Of a DNA stretch of 64,000 nt, positions 9,878 to 17,856 are shown piece after piece. Origin of the DNA: Chryseobacterium sp. FH2 (GTDB lineage Bacteria; Bacteroidota; Bacteroidia; Flavobacteriales; Weeksellaceae); assembly GCF_001045455.1 (NCBI RefSeq), contig NZ_LFNE01000002.1:248001-312000 (forward strand), given 5' to 3'. How positions within the stretch are numbered: the stretch's first letter is position 1; every line of letters starts with the position of its first letter. The notes under the pieces were generated by a model. The model ran no database searches, was not told the DNA's origin, and saw only the letters and a list, made by a program, of their open reading frames with translations. Position numbers and translations under genes: made by a program.

Positions 9878-10579
9878 TTACCCTTTTTTTAATGATTCTT
9901 TTAGTTTTTGTAAAGCATCTCCTGCTTCTGTATCATCATTTTTTACGATGGCATCTATTTCTTCATCAATAGATTTTCCTGCTTTGGAAATATCCAGATA
10001 AGCTTCTGCCTCAGCTTCCTGCTGCATTACCCTGTCTTTCAGCTTTTCAAGCATGCTTACTGTGCTGCTGGTATCTATATTGGTCATTTTCTTATTAATA
10101 TCCCTTGTTGCTTCACTTACCTGAACTCTTGCTTTCAGGGTTTTTAATTCAGTTTCCCATTTAAAAATACTGGATTTTAAGTGATTAATATTCCCCTGCA
10201 TTTTTTCACATTCTCCCTGAAGTTTTTCATATTCAGTTTTTAGAGAAATGGCATTTTCATTGGAAGCAGATTGTTTTTTTAATGCTTCTTTAGCTAAACG
10301 ATCTGCTTCATTGCTGTCAATTTCTTCTTTTTCAGCTTTTTGAACTAATAAAACTGCTTTTTTATAATAATCTTTTGCAGTTGTTTCCTCCAGAGATGCT
10401 TCATTTTTCTTACGAATAGAAAGTGCTTTCAACTGTGCAAGAGCCTCAATACTCTTTGCAAGCTGTTCTTTCATGTCTCTGATGCCTTGTTCTGTCAGTT
10501 TTATAGGATCTTCGAAGTCTTCTATTACAGAATGTACTTCCGCTTTACCTATATTTAATAATCTTTTAAAAATGTTCAT
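9878..10579 (-). CDS. pspA: PspA/IM30 family protein (bacterial ESCRT-III-like)
   Basis: A 233-residue protein that is almost entirely helical and coiled-coil, beginning M-N-I-F-K-R-L and carrying E-D-P-I-K-L-T-E-Q-G-I-R-D-M, the pattern of the PspA/IM30/Vipp1 family. These proteins bind the inner face of stressed cytoplasmic membranes and polymerise into rods and rings. The length fits the family (about 220-250 residues). It lies 22 bases after the YbjN-like gene and 3 bases before the NfeD-like gene. No PspB, PspC or PspF homologue is nearby, so regulation probably differs from the enterobacterial system. Confidence 0.9.
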   Translation of the reverse strand: MNIFKRLLNIGKAEVHSVIEDFEDPIKLTEQGIRDMKEQLAKSIEALAQLKALSIRKKNEASLEETTAKDYYKKAVLLVQKAEKEEIDSNEADRLAKEALKKQSASNENAISLKTEYEKLQGECEKMQGNINHLKSSIFKWETELKTLKARVQVSEATRDINKKMTNIDTSSTVSMLEKLKDRVMQQEAEAEAYLDISKAGKSIDEEIDAIVKNDDTEAGDALQKLKESLKKG

Positions 10580-10601
10580 TTTAATATTTTTTTTCGTGAA
10601 A

Positions 10602-10997
10602 TTATTTACTCATTTCGATCATTTCATTGGTAAATTCTCCAACAAGAATTCCTAATGAATTAATAGAGGCCATCACCTCATTCTGTGCCATGTTGTCTGT
10701 AGGGAGCGTATCCCGGAAAATTACACGTTTCCCGGTATTATCCAAAGCAAACGCACCATGTACAATGTCTCTGTTTTTCTGGAGAAGAATTTTATAGATT
10801 TTTTCAGTTGGATTTTTAATTTCAAAGAGAAATTGCTCCATAATAAGGATCGAATCTGAAATTATAAGAATCATATTCTTTATTCCGTGTGATTCTTTTT
10901 CTATAATGAGAATTCTCTGAGTTTCATCATCCAGTGTGATGGTAAACTCGTAGTCCAACAGCCACTCTTTAACGGTCTTAAATATTTGATTTCTCAT
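10602..10997 (-). CDS. YbjN/CesT-like small protein, first gene of the PspA operon
   Basis: A 131-residue protein with the alternating beta/alpha pattern of the YbjN or CesT/Tir chaperone-like superfamily. The central segment K-I-L-L-Q-K-N-R-D-I-V-H-G-A-F-A-L-D and the following V-I-F-R-D-T-L are typical. Family members act as small adaptors or chaperones. It is first in the operon, 22 bases before pspA, so a role as PspA adaptor is plausible; small proteins of this class have been noted beside pspA genes in other bacteria. The promoter upstream (11032-11062) faces the XRE regulator gene. Family assignment is by pattern only. Confidence 0.65.
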   Translation of the reverse strand: MRNQIFKTVKEWLLDYEFTITLDDETQRILIIEKESHGIKNMILIISDSILIMEQFLFEIKNPTEKIYKILLQKNRDIVHGAFALDNTGKRVIFRDTLPTDNMAQNEVMASINSLGILVGEFTNEMIEMSK

Positions 10998-11031
10998 GAT
11001 TGGTTACTTTGTGTTTCACAATTTTCTTACA

Positions 11032-11062
11032 CAAATATAAAATAATATTTTCAAATTGCAAA
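11032..11062 (-). promoter_or_regulatory. Bacteroidetes-type promoter of the PspA operon
   Basis: On the minus strand TTTG (11062-11059), a 19-base spacer and TATATTTG (11039-11032) match the Bacteroidetes -33/-7 consensus. The box ends 34 bases before the ATG of the YbjN-like gene. Confidence 0.7.
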
Positions 11063-11105
11063 TATTTTTAGCAATTTTTCTGTGCAAATTGTCTTATATT
11101 TGCAA
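11056..11105. promoter_or_regulatory. Candidate XRE operator and promoter between divergent genes
   Basis: An inverted repeat TTGCAAATA (11056-11064) / TATTTGCAA (11097-11105) spans the divergent promoters. The left half covers the -33 element of the PspA operon and the right half covers the -7 box (TATATTTG, 11095-11102) of the XRE gene. A direct repeat CAAATTG also occurs at 11052 and 11085. The layout suits one regulator controlling both directions. Confidence 0.5.
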
Positions 11106-11119
11106 AAAAGATTAGACTA

Positions 11120-11728
11120 ATGAGCTTTTTCGGGACTAATATTAAGAAGATAAGACAGGTGAGAGGATTAAGCCAAAAGGCTTTTGCTGACCTTTTTGAA
11201 CTCAATAGAGGGGTTATCAGCTCTTATGAAGAAGGAAGGGCAGAACCCAAAATTGATACATTATTAAAGGTTGCTAACTATTTTAATCTTAATTTAGATA
11301 AATTATTGACGGAAACGTTGCAGGTTAATCAATTGGCTAGTGGTTCAGATATTGATCGTTTGATGTTTGCTAATGATCATAATGTGCAGAATACAATAGT
11401 CGATACTAATATTAATGATCCAAATGCAATTGTTTTGCAAAAAATATTAGCAAGTGTAGATTTGGTCTATGAATTTACACCTAAAAACAACCTTCTTTCA
11501 AAATACCAATATGGTGATATCTTATTTTTAAATAAAGCTGATGAGAATAAAGATTCCTCATCAACACTTTTAGTAAATATTGATGGGAATTTAAACTATT
11601 TTTCAGAAATCTCCGGAGAAGAAAAGTCAGCTAAGACATTATATAAAATAATAGGTTACATTTCTCAGGGGCAAAAAAATATTCTTTCAGATATTTTGCA
11701 AAGGCTGGAAAATCTGGAACGTCAATAA
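11120..11728 (+). CDS. XRE-family transcriptional regulator
   Basis: A 202-residue protein with an N-terminal helix-turn-helix of the Cro/CI (XRE) type in residues 5-60 (I-R-Q-V-R-G-L-S-Q-K-A-F-A-D, then E-L-N-R-G-V-I-S-S-Y-E). The C-terminal 120 residues look like the beta-rich LexA/CI-type domain found in many phage-like repressors, but I see no clear Ser-Lys autopeptidase pair. It is divergent from the PspA operon, with 122 bases between starts and shared inverted repeats, so it probably regulates itself and that operon. The ATG at 11120 follows the -7 box by 17 bases. Confidence 0.85.
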   Translation: MSFFGTNIKKIRQVRGLSQKAFADLFELNRGVISSYEEGRAEPKIDTLLKVANYFNLNLDKLLTETLQVNQLASGSDIDRLMFANDHNVQNTIVDTNINDPNAIVLQKILASVDLVYEFTPKNNLLSKYQYGDILFLNKADENKDSSSTLLVNIDGNLNYFSEISGEEKSAKTLYKIIGYISQGQKNILSDILQRLENLERQ

Positions 11729-11944
11729 ATTACTTTTTAGCTTAAGGCTATTATTATAAAAATACCGCCATAAAATTGACGGTATTGCGATCTGACTTTT
11801 ATAAAGCTTCATGGTTTTGTGTTTTTTGAACGAACTTCCTTTTGAGGTTTACTAATACATTATTCAACCTCTTATTTATTTTACCTAAAATTTCAAGGAA
11901 TATTAAAATATTGCCAAAAATACAATTGCTGTTATTGTTAGCAA

Positions 11945-11998
11945 CTACACTTTTGTGTAGATTTGTGTGATAACCATGAGAACTATACTTTTAGGTAG
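11945..11998. promoter_or_regulatory. Pair of palindromic repeats upstream of the LuxR-type gene
   Basis: CTACACTTTTGTGTAG (11945-11960, a perfect palindromic hairpin) and CTATACTTTTAGGTAG (11983-11998) share 13 of 16 bases with a 38-base period. They end 20 bases before the LuxR-type start. The second shares TTTTAGGTA with the reverse complement of the palindrome at 19897-19913. Confidence 0.45.
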
Positions 11999-12017
11999 GT
12001 TCTAAGATTTAATTAAA

Positions 12018-12776
12018 ATGGAAGGTGTAAATAGGTTTTTTAACGAAAAAAATGAAATAGAATCTAATATATCGATTGATTTTACACAAACCAGAAATTA
12101 TCTGGAAATTGTAAAAGCTTTTTCAAGAATGTCTTATCAAAGTTTATATATTATTGACTATTTTGAAAAATCGTTCGAATATGTTTCTGATAATCCGTTA
12201 TTCTTGTGTGGAATGACTTCTGAAAAGGTGAAAGACTTGGGTTATGAATTTTATTTTAAAAATGTTAAGCCTGTAGATTTAGAACTATTGATTAAAATCA
12301 ATGAAGCCGGATTTGATTTTTATGAAAAGCTTAAAGTAGAGGAGAGGAAAATGTATACAATTTCTTATGATTTCTGTTTAATCACCGAAAAGAAAAAAGA
12401 AATTCTCGTGAATCATAAACTGACACCATTTTTTTTAACTGATGATGGAAAAATATGGAAAGCAATCTGTATGGTTTCACTTTCAAGCGCACAAATTTCA
12501 GGAAATGTAGTAATCAGCAAAGACGATTGTGATGATATTTGGAGATATGACGTTCCGAGAAATAAATGGATTGTTGAGGCAAAGAAAAAACTGTCTCAGA
12601 GAGAACATGAAATATTAAGTCTTTCTGCCGGTGGATTAAAAATTAGCGAGATTGCGGATAAAATATTTGTAACTGCCGATACCGTTAAATTTCACAGAAA
12701 AAAACTATTCGAAAAAATAGGAGTTAATAATATTGCAGAAGCTCTGGCATATGCTAAAAATAATAAGTTGCTGTAA
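12018..12776 (+). CDS. LuxR-type (HTH) transcriptional regulator with PAS-like N-terminus
   Basis: A 252-residue protein. The C-terminal 60 residues form a LuxR/GerE helix-turn-helix (L-S-Q-R-E-H-E-I-L-S-L, then K-I-S-E-I-A-D-K-I and T-V-K-F-H-R-K-K-L-F-E-K-I-G). The first 180 residues have no receiver aspartate pattern and look like a PAS-like sensor region common in flavobacterial regulators of this class. No neighbour is co-transcribed. Two palindromic repeats (11945-11998) immediately upstream may be its own operators. The signal it senses cannot be deduced. Confidence 0.85.
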   Translation: MEGVNRFFNEKNEIESNISIDFTQTRNYLEIVKAFSRMSYQSLYIIDYFEKSFEYVSDNPLFLCGMTSEKVKDLGYEFYFKNVKPVDLELLIKINEAGFDFYEKLKVEERKMYTISYDFCLITEKKKEILVNHKLTPFFLTDDGKIWKAICMVSLSSAQISGNVVISKDDCDDIWRYDVPRNKWIVEAKKKLSQREHEILSLSAGGLKISEIADKIFVTADTVKFHRKKLFEKIGVNNIAEALAYAKNNKLL

Positions 12777-12897
12777 ATCAGATTGCATTAAAACTGAATG
12801 TTCCCGTATTTTTACGGTATTTTACATGATAATTTTCATTATTAAAAATTAGGTCTGATATTTGTACTGAGTAGAAAAACTAATTGACCAGTTATTT

Positions 12898-13935
12898 ATG
12901 AAAAAAGTTTTTGTGAAAAAATCATTCTTATATGTACTTTTAGCTGCTTTATTTTTAGTTTCTTGTAAAAAAGAGATTGAAAAAATAAGCGATACGGTAA
13001 ACGATACAGCTGCATCTGTCTCTGATACTCCTGAAGAAGCTAAAAAAGACACCATTAAAAAAGATTCTGTTGTACAGAAAGAATCTTTACCTCCTGCAAT
13101 GCAGGAAACCGGTTTTTATAATGCATTCGTACTGCCAAAGGATAAAAAGCTTAGAGATTCTGTGTATGCTGCATTTAGCAAAAAATATTCTGAAAAAGAG
13201 CGTTATGCAATTTTAGCTTTGAATAGGTTAGATTCTAAAAATAAATGGAATGCCGATACACTGGTAGTTCCTGCAAAAATTGATACTACTTTGATGGAAT
13301 ATTCACCCTTTCCTATGCAGATTGATGTGTTGAGCGGTGTGAAAAAGTTTGTGGTATTTTCATACCCGATTCAGGCGTATGGAGTATATACAAATGGTAG
13401 TTTGGTGAAATGGGGTCCTACGAGTATGGGTAAAAAAACAGCCAAAACAAAAACAGGCTTGACTTTTGCCAACTGGAAAAAGCAATTAGCAATTTCTACG
13501 GTAAGCAGTGAATGGAAATTACCATATAATTTCAATATTTTCAATTTAGATGGAATTGGATGGCACCAATATGATCTTCCGGGTTATCCCGCATCACATT
13601 CATGTTTAAGATTATTGTTGAAAGATGCGAAATGGTTGTATGATTATGCGGACACTTGGGTATTGAATCCTGGTGGAGCAACAACAAAAGCAAAAGGAAC
13701 GGCTGTATTGGTTTATGGAGATTATAAGTGGGGCGGAAAAAAACCTTGGAGAAAATTATTGGATGATCCTAATGCGAATAATATCTCTGTGGAAGAAATG
13801 ACAAAAATGATCGAGCCGAATATCGGGAAAATATTGAAAGAGCAAGAAAACAGAGACAAAGTGGTGGATTCTATCAGAGCAGCCAAAGCCGTATTGGAAC
13901 AAATGCCTGAAAATCCTAAAACCCAGACTCCGTAA
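12898..13935 (+). CDS. L,D-transpeptidase (YkuD-type) lipoprotein
   Basis: A 345-residue protein with a lipoprotein signal (hydrophobic residues 8-22, lipobox V-S-C at about 23-25) and a Ser/Thr/Lys-rich linker. The catalytic domain has the YkuD signature as G-W-H-Q-Y followed by S-H-S-C-L-R, where Cys is the nucleophile and His the base. The usual S-H-G-C-x-R appears here as S-H-S-C-L-R. These enzymes make 3-3 crosslinks in peptidoglycan or attach proteins to it. A charged helical tail of about 60 residues follows. It is convergent with the next gene and abuts it directly at 13935/13936. Its lipid anchor implies action in the periplasm. Confidence 0.85.
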   Translation: MKKVFVKKSFLYVLLAALFLVSCKKEIEKISDTVNDTAASVSDTPEEAKKDTIKKDSVVQKESLPPAMQETGFYNAFVLPKDKKLRDSVYAAFSKKYSEKERYAILALNRLDSKNKWNADTLVVPAKIDTTLMEYSPFPMQIDVLSGVKKFVVFSYPIQAYGVYTNGSLVKWGPTSMGKKTAKTKTGLTFANWKKQLAISTVSSEWKLPYNFNIFNLDGIGWHQYDLPGYPASHSCLRLLLKDAKWLYDYADTWVLNPGGATTKAKGTAVLVYGDYKWGGKKPWRKLLDDPNANNISVEEMTKMIEPNIGKILKEQENRDKVVDSIRAAKAVLEQMPENPKTQTP

Positions 13936-14460
13936 TTAATTTTTCTTCTCAAATTGTAAAGTAGATTCTTCAGCAAATCTCCTCAATTTCAGCATCTCTT
14001 CTTTGCCTTTATGCTGTCCGAACCTTGCTGCAACATAAGTTAATAAAATACAAAAAAGCATTACAAAAGAAGCGTGTATTGCCCAGGGAAATTCGTGACT
14101 GTTGATTTGTTTTTCCACATAATACATGGTAAAAAAAGTCATCCACAGGATTGAAAAAAAGAAATATAAAAACATAAAAAATGTCCAGACTGCAGAACTG
14201 GGACCGAAAACTCCTCGTATTGCAGTTTGGTCATCTTCAATTTCTATTCTTAATGCCAGTCTTGGTTTCCAATAATTGTCATATACGGTTTTTACAGAGA
14301 TGGTAGCAACTTCTTTATTTACATTTCCGGAAAATTCATCTCCATGCTCTGCAAGGTATTTTTTTAGATTTTCGGCATATTCTTCTTTGGTAAGATGGGT
14401 AAACATCTTAAATCTCGGCCGGGTTCTTATTTTATCTAAAGTCGTTTCTTCGGTATTCAT
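13936..14460 (-). CDS. Membrane protein with two C-terminal helices, unknown function
   Basis: A 174-residue protein. The first 85 residues are soluble and charged with a beta-rich stretch (V-A-T-I-S-V-K-T-V-Y). Two membrane helices lie at about residues 88-115 and 128-148, and the short tail is basic and then acidic. No enzyme motif is visible and I do not recognise the family. It is 1 base from the upstream retropepsin-PDZ gene, so the two are probably co-transcribed. Confidence 0.7.
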   Translation of the reverse strand: MNTEETTLDKIRTRPRFKMFTHLTKEEYAENLKKYLAEHGDEFSGNVNKEVATISVKTVYDNYWKPRLALRIEIEDDQTAIRGVFGPSSAVWTFFMFLYFFFSILWMTFFTMYYVEKQINSHEFPWAIHASFVMLFCILLTYVAARFGQHKGKEEMLKLRRFAEESTLQFEKKN

Positions 14461-14461
14461 A

Positions 14462-15781
14462 TTATTCTTGATAAGGGATTGGATCTTCTAACGTAAAACT
14501 GAATTTTAATTTGTCATTTTTTCTCTGAACAACCATAGTTATGGTTCTGCCTTCCGAGGATTTCATCATTTCTATGATTTTTTCTAAAGTCATGTCTGCT
14601 GTATTACTCCCATTGATAGTTAGTAATTTATCATCTTTTTTTAATCCCGCTTCGAAAGCCGGCGAATCTTTTCTTACCCCGGCAATTGAAAAAATCGGTT
14701 TTAAGACAAATTTATACTGCAGAGTACTGCTATAGGCTTCAATGCCGTTGGCAGGTTTTGTTCCTACACTTACCTTGTCTGTCGTCCATTCTAAACCTTC
14801 TTGTTTAAAATCAAGACCGCTCATATTAAAATGAAAAGGATCGTCAAAATTCCTATTCTTTTTTAAATAAAGTTTCTGGTTCGGATAATCAAAAATAGTG
14901 GTAAAACGACGTGTGATTTCTCCACCAACGGAACCTTTCCTGTTTTCAACTAAATGTACATGCTGAATAGAAAATTCATCAGGCATTGCTGTAAGTGGTT
15001 TTTCAAATTTAAAATTGCCTAAATAAAAATTGTGAATTCTACTTCTCTTGCCAAAAATATCACCATTAAAACCTCTGCCCAGAAAATCATCAATATTCGG
15101 ACGATTGTAGACAAAATCCTTAATTAAAGCAGGGAAAAGCCATATTGGATCACTGTTTCCTAAATCGATCAGCAATTTTGAACTTTTTTTCTCATTAGTC
15201 ATTTCAACATCCCCAACAATATAGGGTTTATTTTTTTCAATAGTAATGGGGAATTCATCAAATTTTTTAATTTTCTTTTTAAAAAAATCCAAATCATTAT
15301 AAACTGTAATTCTTTTAGATACATAATCAATGGCAATAGGATGGTTTTTGAAGAAATGATAGCCAATTACCCCGTTTACAGGGATTCCTACGTGGGAAGA
15401 AATATTAAACTCCTGATCCGTAATAATAAATATTGTCATTGAATAATTAGTGAAGTTATTTCCGATTTTCCCAATATTATTGTCTGATTTGTATCCGTCA
15501 ATACTTAAATCCCCACCTAAGCCTGAAAATTTTATCTTTTCAACATTATCAAGCTTTATTTCCTTGTTTTCTAAGCTGAAAAGTAATGTTTCTGAAACAC
15601 CTGTGTCCAATAAAAAAGTAAGCTCAACCCCATTAATGTTAACAGGAATAAAAATCAGGTTATTAATAAGTTTGAAGGGAATTGTGGCTTTTTTGGTATC
15701 TTTTATCTCAAAAGAATTTTGAGCACCAATAAAAATGCTTAAAAATAATGTGATTAATGAGATAAAGTATCTGCGTTTCAT
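14462..15781 (-). CDS. Retropepsin-like aspartyl protease with PDZ domain
   Basis: A 439-residue protein with a type I signal peptide (residues 1-20). Two aspartyl-protease-like repeats follow: the first has F-L-L-D-T-G at about residue 55, and the second has L-L-I-D-L-G-N-S near 205, where the usual D-T/S-G is changed to D-L-G. The last 100 residues form a PDZ domain (D-S-P-A-F-E-A-G-L-K-K-D-D-K-L-L-T-I-N-G). This layout is common in periplasmic Bacteroidetes proteases. The degenerate second motif raises doubt about full activity. It is followed after 1 base by the membrane protein gene. Confidence 0.8.
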   Translation of the reverse strand: MKRRYFISLITLFLSIFIGAQNSFEIKDTKKATIPFKLINNLIFIPVNINGVELTFLLDTGVSETLLFSLENKEIKLDNVEKIKFSGLGGDLSIDGYKSDNNIGKIGNNFTNYSMTIFIITDQEFNISSHVGIPVNGVIGYHFFKNHPIAIDYVSKRITVYNDLDFFKKKIKKFDEFPITIEKNKPYIVGDVEMTNEKKSSKLLIDLGNSDPIWLFPALIKDFVYNRPNIDDFLGRGFNGDIFGKRSRIHNFYLGNFKFEKPLTAMPDEFSIQHVHLVENRKGSVGGEITRRFTTIFDYPNQKLYLKKNRNFDDPFHFNMSGLDFKQEGLEWTTDKVSVGTKPANGIEAYSSTLQYKFVLKPIFSIAGVRKDSPAFEAGLKKDDKLLTINGSNTADMTLEKIIEMMKSSEGRTITMVVQRKNDKLKFSFTLEDPIPYQE

Positions 15782-15814
15782 TTACTGAATTTACTCAAAT
15801 TATCTTTACGAAAA

Positions 15815-15844
15815 ATAAAAAAACATCCTCAATGTTGAGAATGT
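15815..15844 (-). terminator. Terminator after the esterase gene
   Basis: On the minus strand the stem ACATTCTCAA / TTGAGGATGT (one T-G pair) is followed by a run of T. It lies about 47 bases after the stop of the esterase. Confidence 0.65.
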
Positions 15845-15891
15845 TTATATAAATTTCAGCAAATTGTATTAAATAATAGATTATTGTTAAA

Positions 15892-16530
15892 TTATTTTGA
15901 AAAGAAATCCATCAAATCAATATAATTCTTCTGATTGACGCCATGACCGCTCATGTACTCTCTAAAAGTGAAATAACAGCCCAAATCATATAACAGATCC
16001 GCTGCCTTACGCCCCCACTCAGATGGGATTACTGCATCTTCAGTCCCATGTGAGACAAAAAATCTAAGATGTTCAAGTTTCTTTTTATCTTTTATGATAC
16101 CATCTAATATTTTTTCTTCAGGATAAGCACTTAAACATGCTACATGGTTAAACATTTCAGGATATTTTAAGGCTAGCGCATAACATAAGATTCCCCCTTG
16201 GCTGAAACCGCAAAGATGTGTTTTTCCTTCTGTCAGACCATAATGATTGACAATTTTTAAAATATTTTCCAAGACAGCATTCAGAGATTCTTTTGCTTGT
16301 GAAACATCTATGAAATTATCAGGGTTGTTAAAATCAATTTCATACCAGGAAAACCCTTCAAACTGAGTGTTTCCAGGAGCTCTAAAACTTACAATAATCC
16401 AGTCCTGAGGAAGTGTTTCTCTAAAACTGAAAAGATCCTGTTCATTACTTCCGTATCCGTGGAGCATAAAAAGAATAGGAGTGCTTGGTATAATATTTTC
16501 AGGTTCGCGAACGATGTAATCTAAATTCAT
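15892..16530 (-). CDS. Phospholipase/carboxylesterase-type alpha/beta hydrolase
   Basis: A 212-residue alpha/beta hydrolase with nucleophile elbow G-F-S-Q-G-G at about residue 110, acid residue in S-H-G-T-E-D near 160 and catalytic His in M-S-G-H-G-V near 195. This is the pattern of the small carboxylesterase / acyl-protein thioesterase-like family. There is no signal peptide, so it is cytoplasmic. The oxyanion-region motif M-L-H-G-Y-G is present near residue 22. Substrate is unknown. It has its own terminator and is transcribed away from the lipoprotein gene at 16710. Confidence 0.85.
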   Translation of the reverse strand: MNLDYIVREPENIIPSTPILFMLHGYGSNEQDLFSFRETLPQDWIIVSFRAPGNTQFEGFSWYEIDFNNPDNFIDVSQAKESLNAVLENILKIVNHYGLTEGKTHLCGFSQGGILCYALALKYPEMFNHVACLSAYPEEKILDGIIKDKKKLEHLRFFVSHGTEDAVIPSEWGRKAADLLYDLGCYFTFREYMSGHGVNQKNYIDLMDFFSK

Positions 16531-16649
16531 AGAGCAAAGATAATTAATAAATTAATGTAAAATCTGAATTGGAAATGGAGATTACGGGCGTTTTTACTTT
16601 TTGTTGATTTGATATTGTTTAGAAATTTTTGTTGGAAAATTTTCAAAAA

Positions 16650-16683
16650 AGGTATTTTTATATTGATAAAAAACCTATATTTG
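16650..16683 (+). promoter_or_regulatory. Promoter of lipoprotein A with overlapping palindrome
   Basis: The -7 box TATATTTG (16676-16683) lies 26 bases before the ATG. An imperfect inverted repeat AGGTATTTTTA (16650-16660) / TAAAAAACCT (16667-16676) covers the -33 region and touches the -7 box, a position suited to a repressor or activator site. Confidence 0.55.
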
Positions 16684-16709
16684 AAACATTAAAAATCTAT
16701 TTGGAAAAA

Positions 16710-17165
16710 ATGAAGCAATTTTACAACTTAAAAAGTTTACTTAGACTTTCCTTTTTATTTGTCGTATTACTTTCGATAACATCAGCTGTTCAGTCTTGTA
16801 AAAAAGATGATGATGATGATGATGCACAACACCTTGTACAATTTGAATCAAAAATAATTACCAACGGTCCTACACCTGCTCCTACACCTCCTGTTATTGG
16901 TAGTTTTAACGCTATTGCCACACAAGTAGGTACTGCAGCTGAAACAAATTATACTGCTATGGGAATTGCTTGGAAAAGTGATGAGTTCTTTGTGAATGAA
17001 AGCCAGGCTCAACTACGTGTAGCTGCAAGTGCAAATCTTCCTTACACAGATTCAAAGCTAATTGTGACAATGTGGATTGACGGCGAAATCGCAGAGTCTG
17101 ACACGGTTGTAGGAAAAGGTACGAACATAGTTGCAAGTGTTACTCACAGTTTCTTAGAACTATAA
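16710..17165 (+). CDS. Small surface-type lipoprotein A (MmpS-like fold)
   Basis: A 151-residue lipoprotein. The signal sequence ends in V-Q-S-C with Cys at residue 30, followed by K-K and six Asp, which resembles the Bacteroidetes lipoprotein export signal for surface display. The mature part is beta-rich and ends with L-I-V-T-M-W-I-D-G-E-I and a strand pair, like the small immunoglobulin-like MmpS fold. It is a paralogue of the lipoprotein at 20032-20451 (shared W-x-S-x-E and I-W-V/I-D-G-E segments). I chose ATG 16710 because it starts a normal signal peptide downstream of the -7 box; an earlier TTG at 16629 lies upstream of that box. Both copies flank a two-component system. Confidence 0.8.
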   Translation: MKQFYNLKSLLRLSFLFVVLLSITSAVQSCKKDDDDDDAQHLVQFESKIITNGPTPAPTPPVIGSFNAIATQVGTAAETNYTAMGIAWKSDEFFVNESQAQLRVAASANLPYTDSKLIVTMWIDGEIAESDTVVGKGTNIVASVTHSFLEL

Positions 17166-17184
17166 AATTCTATATTATAATATT

Positions 17185-17211
17185 AAAAAACCGCCGAAAA
17201 GGCGGTTTTTT
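17185..17211. terminator. Bidirectional terminator
   Basis: A perfect 11-bp stem (AAAAAACCGCC / GGCGGTTTTTT) with a 5-base loop lies between lipoprotein A and the convergent response-regulator gene. It can serve both strands. Confidence 0.9.
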
Positions 17212-17217
17212 ATTTGT

Positions 17218-17856
17218 TTATTCTTCAATCAAGTTTTGCTGTATTGCTAATGTGATAAGCTCCGTAGAATTTTTAGCCTGGAATTTCTGAAGTAAATTTT
17301 TCCGGTGAGTATCAACTGTAAGCGGGCTTAGAAAAAGTTCTTCGGCAATTATTATGCTTGTTTTTCCTTTTGCTATCAGTTGCAAAATCTGCTTTTCTCT
17401 TTTTGTTAATCTTGGAATAATTAATTCATTTGGAGAAGGCTTGTTGATGATTTGTTTTGTTTCACTACAAAAAACGATATTTCCTGAAAGTACATTATTA
17501 ATACTTTCTATAAGCTCGGCGATGGGTGTGTTTTTTAATAAATAACCGCTTGCCCCATTTTGAATACACCGCATGATAATACTTCTTTCAGACCGGTTGC
17601 TGAACATTATTACAGATGTATGGGGAGATATCAATTTAATCTTTTTGCAAAGTTCTATTCCGTTATCATCTGGTAAAGTAATGTCTAATAAAATAATATC
17701 AACTTTATTTTTTTGAATAAAACTAATGATTTGTGATCCGCATGTAAAAGCTTCTATGACATTAAAAATCTGATGATGTGCAAGCATCGTTTTCAATCCT
17801 TCAATGACGATAGGGTGATCGTCTACAATTGAGATATTTATTTTATGAGATGGCAT
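17218..17856 (-). CDS. NarL-family response regulator
   Basis: A 212-residue response regulator. The receiver domain (residues 5-120) has the acidic pair D-D-H near residue 12, the phosphoacceptor Asp in I-I-L-L-D-I-T-L-P near 56 and the conserved Lys in L-L-K-N-T near 108. The LuxR-type helix-turn-helix covers residues 145-205 (L-T-K-R-E-K-Q-I-L-Q-L, then V-D-T-H-R-K-N-L-L). The ATG overlaps the end of the kinase gene by 14 bases, so the two are translationally coupled. Likely targets are the flanking lipoprotein genes. Confidence 0.9.
   Translation of the reverse strand: MPSHKINISIVDDHPIVIEGLKTMLAHHQIFNVIEAFTCGSQIISFIQKNKVDIILLDITLPDDNGIELCKKIKLISPHTSVIMFSNRSERSIIMRCIQNGASGYLLKNTPIAELIESINNVLSGNIVFCSETKQIINKPSPNELIIPRLTKREKQILQLIAKGKTSIIIAEELFLSPLTVDTHRKNLLQKFQAKNSTELITLAIQQNLIEE

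Noticed and set aside
11763..11790. Hairpin AATACCG / CGGTATT after the XRE gene
   Set aside because: Possible terminator, but no T run follows, so not listed as a feature.
12788..12810. Short hairpin CCGTA / TACGG after the LuxR-type gene
   Set aside because: Stem of 5 bp and only a loose T-rich tail; not convincing.
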